DNA of 64,000 nt from Lepidonotus clava (Eukaryota > Annelida > Polychaeta > Phyllodocida > Polynoidae): contig OW387145.1 of NCBI GenBank assembly GCA_936440205.1, positions 13,949,396 through 14,013,395 on the forward strand, read 5' to 3'. The notes under the pieces are model-generated. The model was not told where the DNA came from and did not search any database. It saw only the letters and a list, made by a program, of their open reading frames with translations. The stretch's first letter is position 1. Each line of letters starts with the position of its first letter. The position numbers were made by a program, and so were the translations under genes. Positions 22,744 through 33,900 of the stretch are shown here, one piece after another.

Positions 22744-24810
22744 TGTTGCATATAATTATGTGAAATGACATACGCACTTTTTGAAACGGCATCTTTATCA
22801 TTAGGTTGTATCATTTTATCTGTTACTTATTGTTCTCCTATACATACACATTATTTAAATTGTAATATTATAATCAGTTGTCAGAAGAAATAAATATATT
22901 GGTATTGTTTCTGCACAGATCCGTTTCTAGTTTTCTGGATTCAATATTTCAACCGTTCAATATCTCTTTGTTCTGTCCATTGGTATCTCAAAGGGTATAA
23001 AGGAATATGATTATAAATATCCCTGTTTACTTTTGGGTCATAGAACTCTAAAAGTCTGCAAACGATTCTAGACTAATTGGTCATGACTTCCTACATGATA
23101 GCCAAATTATGAAAAATAGCCTCGTCATGGTGTGGTGCATTTCCTTGTGAATTTCATCATACAAATCATGGATTCTGACAAAAAAAACCAGTTAAGTCAA
23201 TGATCAACGATGGCATCTATTGACCTGTTCCAATACAGTGGCGCCCTGCTAGCGGAATATGTCTGAATAATCAATTGGGGTATGGGTTTCAATGGAAATC
23301 GTTTGGTACAGGCCTTCTATGGGAGAGTTCACTGCGAAGGTTCATAGAAAAGGTGTATACGGCAATATTCCATGGGATTTTGGGGTTTGATAATATAAAT
23401 GATGAATGTAGAATATATCTCAAAATTTCTAGCGATGAAAACAGATTTTGAATATTCCAAATAGAAGCTGAGATATTGATTTCTGAATATGATTGGGTCG
23501 GACACCATAAATACATCAAAAACAGATAACAAAGAGTACCAAGTGAGGTACAAGGGTTAAATAATTATAGAGCAAAATGCAAGTAGTATGTTACATAACT
23601 AGAACAAAATGCTATATTTTTTGTTCTTATTAAAGATGAGTCCAGTTAAGGTCAGTGGTAAAGTATTAGCTGTGAAAACTAGCTCAAACTGAAGTAGAAT
23701 GCCACAAGATTTTAACATGGACAATAAATAGGCTCAATGAATGGATTTCCATGATTATTTAAATTTGGAAAATTTCTTTGAATTAATTGGTTTTGGCTCC
23801 CTTTAAGCTGTTTTTGGGCAATGTAACTTGAAAGTCCTTCTTTTCTGTTTTCCTGATCTTAGAATTTTTTCACATGACCTAGTATCCAAAGCAACCAATT
23901 ACTTCATCTTAGCACTATACATATGTTCTGACCTGAAAATTACCTCTAAAATATGTTTGTTCGAAAATAGAAGAATTATCATCTGCCTAACTCAAACAAC
24001 ATGAGATCATTTTCCACCAACGCGTTGACTACTGAGGTGATGTCTTCATAACCTGTTGAAAATACTGGGGGGAAAATCGAGTGGTGCTTCTACATGTACA
24101 GCCTGTCAAAACACACTGGCCTCTGTAATTATGCACCGCTCCTTGACTGAGCGGGTGATAAATGCCTGTACATGTATGATCATCAAAACAGACAAAAGCT
24201 CCTGATCGATATTACCATGGGGAGAACAATATTACTGAGTCGTTGTTGTCGTGTTTTCTGTGCACTTCGAATTCCATAGGCCACCAATACGTTGTATCTT
24301 AAAGCTCGAGCTCTATTTGCTATCACACCACACTGCACTGTATTTTGCTTCATGAATGATGATCAATGCTCTATTGTTGTTGATTTCCATATCAACCAAT
24401 ACTTTCTCTGCGGCATATAGGTAAGTTGACCACCTGCGAGGTTACCACGATCGTCGTTCTCTTTATTATGTAACAACAGAAGCATACGAAACCAAGAAAA
24501 GATAAAAAGAAAACGAACCAATCTTCCCTCAGCATATGTATACGTACTAAAGGAAAATGTTAATACACGCAATTCTTGCTGATTCTATCTTCAAAATAGT
24601 TAGGAATCTGAAGAAGGGGATTCTATGACCTTACTAAACAAGGACATGGCCCCAGCACTTCGCGATCATACAAGTCACAGATGTTCTGACATATCTCTCT
24701 CCCACAATGAGATAATAGTACAATAACACTGTTCATGTCTATAGTAGTCATCAATGAGGGACTGGACACCTCCTACCTCGGCAGTATTAATCAGGCTGCA
24801 GTCCATTAAC
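22744..24810. other. Intergenic region between oxidase and cyanophycinase-like genes
   Basis: AT-rich. Contains the truncated TTAAAGGGA-type MITE at 23640-23816. Any promoter of the downstream gene lies here, but no TATA box or initiator is clear. Confidence 0.4.
23640..23816 (-). mobile_element. Internally deleted copy of the GGTTTTGGCTCCCTTTAA MITE
   Basis: Read on the minus strand it matches parts of 37191-37546: one end (ATTGGTTTTGGCTCCCTTTA) and a core containing CAAACTGAAGTAGAATGCCA on the plus strand. The other end and much of the middle are gone. Confidence 0.75.
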
Positions 24811-24936
24811 ATGTTTTCCCTTGCTGTGGGGATCCTGCTGTTGTGCCATGCGTGTCAGGGTAAAGTCATGGTCTTTGGAGGAGGGGAACTGGATGAGGAC
24901 AATGCTGCCATCTGGAACAAGATCGTGGAACTAGCG
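24811..24936 (+). CDS. Cyanophycinase-like exon 1 (signal peptide)
   Basis: Residues 1-42, phase 0 donor GTATGT. A hydrophobic leader ends near CQG17, directly followed by the first beta strand KVMVFGGG. An in-frame upstream ATG at 24754 would add 19 residues ahead of the leader and has a poorer context. Confidence 0.8.
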
Positions 24937-27900
24937 GTATGTTACAATTACCAAATTGTGTTAGTTGCCTATGTTTAGTCTTACTTTTTGCAATGCCCCC
25001 TCATCATGTACGCCCCCCCCCCCACACCCACACCCACAAAGAAACCAGTTGAACTCAATATTCCTTTGTGGCTCGATAAGTGGTTCTTTTAGATGCTTAA
25101 TACGAATCATATATCAGGGTTGCTGTTAATAGAAAAATAAAAGAAATCAGTTTTGATAAAATGTTTGATTTCATCACGATGAGCATGGGATTTATTCGTC
25201 GCAGATAATGTCCCCTTTGAGTATCATTTATGAGTCCCTTGCAAAACTGTGGATGCAGAATTTATCATAATTATATCATTATAATTTGATAGAATTGTGT
25301 CCTGATGGCCTATAGACCCAAAACACAAGAAACATGAGTAAATATATACATTTTAATGAGAACAATGCTGCTGCCACCTGGTGCATAAAGATAGCATATT
25401 TAGCAAATATGACCTTTACAGGATGTAAATACCTTGTAAATGTGACATTTCCATCAAATTTACTTTGCTTGTAAAGGTTATCTTTAAGTATTTAGTTCTA
25501 AACTAACCACTAGAGGGGACATGTGTAAATCATCATCAGTTTCATTGCAATTTCATATCTAAAAACGATCTTTGCCTTATGTCTAATCCTTGGAAATCAG
25601 ATCAACATACCATGAACTACTTTCATTACATGGGGGGTTAGAGATTTGAAACCAAAATATTTGTAATAGTTTTTATAATGCCTCTAAGTAATGATCCTTT
25701 TGATAGACACCTTTTCTACTCAAAGCAACTGGAGTGACTAGGCGCTCTTCCTCTTTCTCTATATCAAACTTGAAATGAGACAAACTGAGAGATAGATCCC
25801 ACAGTGCTTGGAAAGATGACCATTTTGGTAATCTCCAAACTCATCACTCAGGTATAAACCTCAGATATAATGAAAAGAGGTTCATTATTGTGTACTCTAA
25901 CTCATTATTGAGACAAACATCTCAGAGGTATTGGAAAGATGACCATTGAGTTATCTCCAAACTCATTAAATATGGCCTCTCAGGGCCCCTGAACTATCAC
26001 AGAGGCCCTATCTTTCCAAACCTTTAATTTGTTTTAATCTTTATAAAGATTATTTAAAGGCATTTCCAGATACTATAAAAGAACTTGAAATGTCACATCG
26101 ACACCCTTTACTTTTTTCAGTAAATATGGTCTTTAGTACTTTTACAAATTCCATCAGGGACAATCTTTACTGCAGTTTACAAGGATCATTGAATCTGGAC
26201 AAGGTGGCCATTATAGCAATTTATATGTTTTGTAAAAAGAGCCATTACATTCAGTAAGGATGAGGAGAATGGTCATCTTTCCATATTTTGTTAAGGTTTA
26301 CTAAAGACCATTCTTTTGACATTTAATTTTTCATGATGTGTGATCTTTGATGAAATTTACAATGTTCACTAAAGAACAATTAAGGTCATCTGACAGGACC
26401 AAAAAGGACCTTTGGAAAAAGAGCCATTACAAAATGTAAATATCATGGAAATTACAACTTTTACTGTTTGTTCAAGCTCATCCCTCATGATTTGGAAATG
26501 CCCTTATATCCAATGGAAATGTAGCCATTTATGTATCTTTCCAAGAGAATTAATATCTTGTAAAAGCCTATTTTCGCGCAGTGTTACTTGATAAAATTTT
26601 GCCATTTTCATCTCTGAGACAATGATTTGTGACATATATACTTTTGTGGCTCGGGGTTCCTTTGTCATTAATGAATAAGCCAGTATTTGGAGGTGTCATA
26701 ATTTATTCATCTTATCTGGATCCAACACCTAACACATACCTCTATTCTGTCCTTCTTTCCGTTCTGCCCTGTGTCCCCCGCTCATAGTATTGTGATGTTC
26801 TCTGGAAAAACTAGCAGTTTTCCCGTTGAGATAGTTGTATTCTCGACGGTCCTTGTCCAAGTCATGCTCGATCTTTCGAGCACTCGTCCGGGCCCACAGT
26901 GAAGCAGCCCACGGGCTAGTGATCGTGTATTTAGGCGTGGATTTAGGGGGGGGGGGGGGGGGAGTGCCAGGCGTGCGGCCCCCCCCCCCCTATTTTTGAC
27001 CAAATATTAAATTTTCTACTGTAAAATTCCTGCCTGCAGGGGGTCCAGGGAAAAATTTTGCTATAGCACGCCCCCCCCCCCTTTTTCAAAATCCTGGATC
27101 CGCCCCTGATGTGCCCCGCACACAGGGGTTGCAATGGATGGGGAGAGAGTTCACGAGGTGCTATCGGAGCCCTCGGGCTAGCAGAGACCCAGATTCGGCC
27201 GAGCTTGTGGTCGTTATCTCGTACAGCATGCCTAACAGGTGCCTCGGGCTGGCAGTCCATTGCTCGTGGTAGGGACCATGCCCAAAAATTTAAAAAGGTG
27301 GTAGTGTGTATTTTTTTTTTACCCATTAGCATCCCGAGCTTGTGCTTCCGATCGATTTGTTCCCATTTTCGTGCAGTTGAGTTCGTCCCTACGCATCTTA
27401 CTCCCTTTATTTCTACTCCCTTTATTTCTACTCCCTTTATTTCTACTCTTCTATTTCGACTAAACTTGGGTCTAATTCTAGCTCATTTATAAATCTCTTC
27501 ATACATTTTCGTGCAGCTCGTACCAAACGAGCTTGTAGTACATGATATTGTGTACTTCGTGAACATGTGCAGAACACAGCAATACTCATATTTCTAACAG
27601 AGAACATTTACTTGACTTTAAACCTTTATAATTATTGTACGAACTCGTGTCTTGACATTGAATTGATTTCTATAATTCATCACACCATCATATAATATAT
27701 ACTCATCTTCCCTTATGACAGGGCGGGCGCGGGGTGGCCCGTATCGGGGTGATCACGGCGGGGAACGGGGCGCCCGTGACGGCCGGAGAGAAGTACACGG
27801 CACTCTTCTTGTCGTACGGGGCGGCCGAGGCCTACTGGGTGCCGGTCAGGGAGACGGACCCGGCCAAGGCCTACGACCCCCTGGTGGTGGCCGAGGTCAC

Positions 27901-30900
27901 CAGGATGACGGGCTTCTTCTACAGCGGGGGCAACCAGCCCAGGGTCCTCGGCACGTACGTCTAAAGGAGTGATATAAAGGCCCTATCACACTGCACGATA
28001 TGAGCTGAGATATGACGATGTCGTGGAGAATTGAAACACAACTATAAGAGACACAATACTTTTTTTCTTCTTTTTTTAAGGTTTTATTTGCAATAAACTT
28101 CAGGGTTTCCCCTGGTTTTCAGATTTATGCATATGTAAGATACTCCAAATTACCATTTTCTAAATATCATATCAGTCCAGTTTGTTATTTTGTCTGTGAT
28201 GTTATCATGTCGCATCCCATATCACAGCTCAAATCGTGTAGTGTAATAGGGCATTAAAGGGGGTAGGCCACGATGCGACACAACCTCCAACTGTTCTGTT
28301 CTCATGCTTTTTTACATACATATACTTAGAAATAAAATCAAGGTAACAATTTCCATAGTGTCATGGCAATTGACTCACCGTTGGTAATGAATTACACTTT
28401 TTATTCGAAGAATAATTTCTTTTGAAACATATTTTTGATATAGACTCAACATTAGGCAAGAATTACGTCGTGGATCTCCGCCTTTAAGAATGGGAATGGT
28501 GAAGAGTGTTGTATGGGGGTACAGTTCTTTGCATGTACTGTCACTTTGAAAAAGTAAAGACTATTTATGGCGCTTCGCAAAATGTGTAAGTCCAAGGGTA
28601 ATAGCCACCTGTTAAATGCCATATAGGGTCTCAAAGTACTTTTTGGCCGGTGTGGCTCATAGAAGAATATCAAGGTTCCTACAGTTTAACCTCATTTTTG
28701 TTTTTGGAATGGGTCATTTCATTATAAGGTTTTGCAACTTTTATTGAAATGTATCTCATTTTCTTAATATTTCATTTTTGATGACTCCATCAGGGAATTA
28801 CAATTGTTAACATTTGTAATATTATTTCACACAAAAAATACAATTCTAATCTAAAGTGCCATGGGCTTATTGGAATCCAAACCTGCTCTGTGTACGCAGG
28901 TTGCTGACGGCTGACCGGCTGGACACTCCGGTGATGGCGGCCATCCGGGCGCAGTACGAGGCGGGGGCCGTGGTGGCCGGTAGTAGTGGGGGCGCCCTCG
29001 TCCAGACCGGCACCATCACCGTCGTCGGTGAGTCCGGCCAGCTGGGGCCCTAGGCCTGAAACTGAGTGTATACTCAATATAAGCATTTGGGTTCTAATTA
29101 CATCACATTTTGGTAAACTTGAGTGTGTATACATAGTTGCAACTTTTGGCATGTTTTATAATAATGTTGTAATATTTTGAAATTTGACTGTACGCACTTG
29201 CGTTTTTGGGTCGCGGCAGCTGCACAAATGTCGGGCCATGCAATCATTAGCTCTCCATATTGCGCCATTGAAATCTAATTTCAAATATCGCTTTGAAGAA
29301 AGATGGTTATTCGTGATCAAAGCAATAAAGGTCCGATTTGGAAATATGTGAAAATCACATACCATGAAAAATATTTGCCGGGGCAAAGGTTTTGAACATG
29401 CATGACTGGATAGTCCAATACTTTTTGGTTTTCCCAATTACATATTTCATAGCTTTTCCCATAAGATGCGAGTTAAGAACACACTTTTCAAACGGAAGGT
29501 ATTTATAGTATTGAGTGTTTCTTCCCCTACCAACCAATTACAGACGGCGCAATTTCCCTAATAATTAAATCACCAATTTTTGACTCATTTTTTTCACATT
29601 GTTTTTCCCTCCCTCCCCCTAGCCGGGTGGAGTTACCAGGCCCTTAAGTACGGCCCTCACCGGGTCGGGGACAACGTGGGGCGGCGGGACCTGGTGTACG
29701 ACCCCCTGGGGGGGCTCGGCTTCATCAACTCCCACGTCGTCGACGCCCACTTCAGGTAAGGCCAAACCTTGGAGGCGGACCAAAAAACATCCACGATTTC
29801 TCGTGGCAGTGATTTCAGCCCCACGAGGAAAATTTCAGGGCCACGAGAAGAAATATCAGCCCAGAAAACATCCACGAGAACTTTTGGACATGATAACTTC
29901 TTGAAAAATCCTACTAAAATGATTTCCATAATATATTTATTTACACCAAATACTTTTTTTAGTCTGTTAGAATGACAAGGGAGCACTTTAGTTATTGAAA
30001 AATGTATTTCTGTGCCACGAGAATTTAAATAGTCACGAGAGCAAAGTTTGTGATCGTGGGTATTTTAACTTCTCGTAGCACAGAATTCTCGTGGATGTTT
30101 TTTGGTCCGCCCCCGATTATCTTCTTTTTTCGTTACTATTTTTTATTCGACGTGATGTTATACAGGGGCTAATCCAGAGGGGGTGTCCAGGGGGTCCTGA
30201 CCCCTTCCTTTTGGTGGACCCCTAAACTAGGTAAAGAGAGATAAATGTTGCCTGTGTGTATATAATTATATGCATGCATTTTTAGTACTTAGCCTATATG
30301 TGGACCCCCTCCTTTAGAAAATCCTGGATCTGCCTCTGTTATAGATTGAAGAGGCATTGGTTTCCTTATGTATTTAGTACGGAAAATACATCTTAAGCGT
30401 CCCACAAGCAGAGTGGCGCAGTGGAAGCGTGCTGGGCCCATAACCCAGAGGTCCGTGGATCGAAACCACGCTCTGCTAAAGACACCTTTCTTTTCCCCTG
30501 AACAAACCTTGACGTCGATTGGGTCGTGTTGACACTTTCTCCGAGATTTTGAAGAAAATAAGATTCTTCAACTGATGCAACAGTTAGATCATGGTGGTCC
30601 TGGGCCAAGTGGCAAAGGATTTTTTTTATTATTATTGAGCTCAACATCATCACAATTAAGTGCTTTTCATGACGTAGTAATTTGTTTATCTTATAGATTG
30701 TAGAAGCAATGGTTCCCTTATTTATTTATTAAAACATAGCAGAAGCAGAGTGGCGCAGTGGAAGCGTGCTGGGCCCATAACCCAGAGGTCCGTGGATCGA
30801 AACCACGCTCTGCTAAAGACACTTTTCTTTTTCCCCGAACAAACCTTGACGTCTATTGTATTGTACTGGGAGCTGCCTATACGCGCGACGTCGCCTCAAT

Positions 30901-33900
30901 AGGCGCCACTATTTACTCGACATTGTCGCGTGTATTGACTCTGTTATTCACTCAACAAGATAGTAGTATATAGAAATGGCAATTTATGGATGGCTTTATT
31001 CTTGTCGTGTACATTGTTAACCTATTCAGGCAACGTCGTGTACACCTTACCTAGTGTACATGACGTCGCGTATATTAATTATTTTATAATGCAACACATT
31101 GCTTATTATTATGTGAATTATTTTGCAATACTATGTTTAAAGCCCTGTTCATTTACATGACATCGTGAAGATATAGATATCTAGATACATAACTAGGAAT
31201 CATGGTAATATCAATTTATATGAATGTTATAACGTCGTCTCAGTAGGATAGAGTGTCTAGCTCCTTCCAATATCATACCACTATCATATCGCCCATATTG
31301 AGACTATTATTGACGCTATAAGGTAGTAGTATATCAAAATGGAAATTTACAGATGATTTGAATTTTGTCGCGTATATTGTGTTTCTTATTTAGGCGACGT
31401 CTTGAAAACATTGTCTTTAGTATAAACGACGTCGCATACACGACGTTGCGTATATAACCGGTTCGGTTGTGGAGGCACTCTTTCGGCAACTTTGAAGAAA
31501 ATAGGGTCGTTTAACTGATACATCAGTTAGATCACGGTAATCCCGAGCGAGGTTGCAAAGCATTTGCTTGTATCGTGATGACCCTGGAAACATACAATCG
31601 TTCATGTTTTTAAAAGTAAAAGTCTTGATTTAGAAAAATGAACAACCCGGCGTAGTGTATGCCGAATTGACTGAAGTAAGTAGTACATGAAAATTGGTGT
31701 TAGCAGCAGGCATGCGCCTAAACCAATTAAGATGACATTTCTTGATGAGGTGTTTCTTTTAATGCGTGTAAAAACAAAGAAGACTGTCGTGGTTTGTAGG
31801 GTAGCTTTGGTTAGAGCAAAATTGATTTCCCAGTTTCTTAATCAGATGTCAATAAAAATTACCAAAGAACCGACTTATAGGTTACAATATCACTATTTGT
31901 CTTCTGCATGGCTGTAATGAATATGGTGGCAACGGTGGCCTGTTTCCTTTTATAAACCCCTATGGGGCCGGGTATGGGGCCTATTAAGCAGTTTACGTTT
32001 TAATTGAATAGAAATATTCTTAATCGGAGGTTTATTGTCAAATACTAAAGAACTGGTAATGGAACTGCATTCCCGTCAATAAAACTAGGATAATAAGCTG
32101 GGGAAATAACTATTAGCCTGTGTGTGGTCGGTAAGTGTCTCCACACACAGTTGGTGATTAGACCTAAATCAGAAAGTAGCGCCATCATTACAAAATAACC
32201 CCAAAAGGGAATTATAAGGTTTATAAGATTATAGTAATTATAAGATTCAACCCACTGATTAGTAACTAGGCCTAATCAGCCTAATCAGTTACCAAAATGC
32301 GGCCCATGGTTAAGGGCTATCCATTAATTATATAAATACTAAAGGGTGAGGGTCTGAAATTCTTGAAAATACGCGTACACCTCTGCATAATGGGTATATC
32401 ACGCCAAGAGTGGTGCGGGTTCAGTTCAGTAAAGCCTGGTTTCCACCAGCTGATTTTGACCACGATTATTTGGTAATTTCTTACTTTTAACCAGTAATAT
32501 GACAAAAGACTATACGTCCTACATACCGTTTCAAAGAGAATTATAAACATTTTCTTATGGTGTATGAAATGTTCATATAATTACCACTGCCGATCTTTTA
32601 AAGCAGGGGTAAGATCGGCTGGTGGAAACCAGGCTTTAAAATCACAACCATGTGTGTGTGTCTCTGGTTGCAGTGAGCGGGGCCGGGAGGGCCGCCTGCT
32701 CCGCCTGCTGGCCGACACCCAGTCCCGGACCAGGGGTACCTCCACCGGCTTCGGGGTGGACGAGAACACCGTGCTCGTCGTCTACAACGTCGACGGCCGC
32801 GCCCCCACCGCCGAGGTCAGTACATAGTCCTTTCATGACATAAATACCTCTTGCATAACTAGTTTGAGCGCCTAGTGGACTTGGACGTAACTACAGTCGC
32901 AGGTCAGTACCGCCCATTTTACCATCTAGAGACGCTGTGCAGATAACGTCATAATATCCAGAAATGGACTGGCCGCCATACTCTAGTGATGAGTTTAAAA
33001 TCACTTATGGTCACTATTTGAAAATAGATGGAACAACTCTTTTAGCTAGATTTATTTTTAAAATGTATTCTAAATGTTCTCACGAAGCTATAGTTACCAT
33101 TTGTATTATTCTGGATTAATCAATTCTAGTTTACCTGATAGTCAGGTGGTTGTGATGAGGTGTGATTATGGAAATTATCATGGTTATCACCTAATGGTGG
33201 TCACGTGACCACAACTGCACAAGGACTATACCTGTGTACAGCTATATGTAGATTTTAAGGAAAATTACATAGCAGTATTGTCTTGTCTTACTTTAGTTAT
33301 GCAATCTGTACCTATTATATCCGAAAATGGCAGGCTATCATAAAAAGAAAGCCAAGATCCGAAACGGATGTGTACATCTTGTATCATGATACCATTTATG
33401 TTCTTAAAGGTGATAGAGGGAGAAAACTCATACAACGAACACGACCACCGATACTTATTTTTCATAACTAGAATTAACCATCTCCCGAAAAAACATTAAC
33501 TATTTTTGAACCCCAAAGGTGATAATAACACTTTTACTGCTAAGGGTCCTCCTATAGCAGTGCGACACCCACACCTAATAATGGTGTATCTGTTTCTCAG
33601 TAGTCGGCGCAAGGTGTTACGTTATGTGACGTAATAATTGCCATGAGGCTTAGGCCTGCACACAGGGGGGTGGCAAGGATATGGCTATGGGCACGACCTT
33701 ATCCATAAAATTCACATAGTTAGTGTCCTTATAAAACTATGTGCAGGTTTATTAGTTGTTGTCAAGGATATTTCCATGAAATGTCATTTTAATGTAACTG
33801 TGGCACAACAATGAAGTACTACTACCTGCACAACGTTTGGTTAGATTCTCATAATTTCAATGATATACATGTACATTTCTAAATTCAGGTAGTGAATGAT

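Larger units (their letters stand above)
24937..27721. other. Cyanophycinase-like intron 1
   Basis: Holds a C-run (25013-25040), an AT-rich segment with repeated AAAGATGACCATT words (25800-25960), an inverted-repeat MITE (26055-26506) and a hAT-like element (26930-27113). The open frame at 27109-27492 is not supported: it has no domain and lies on repeat DNA (a TTTATTTCTACTCCC triplication near 27410). Confidence 0.5.

Noticed and set aside
27109-27492. 127-codon frame starting at the end of a hAT-like element
   Set aside because: No domain; it contains a triplicated TTTATTTCTACTCCC segment and starts within the element's right end.
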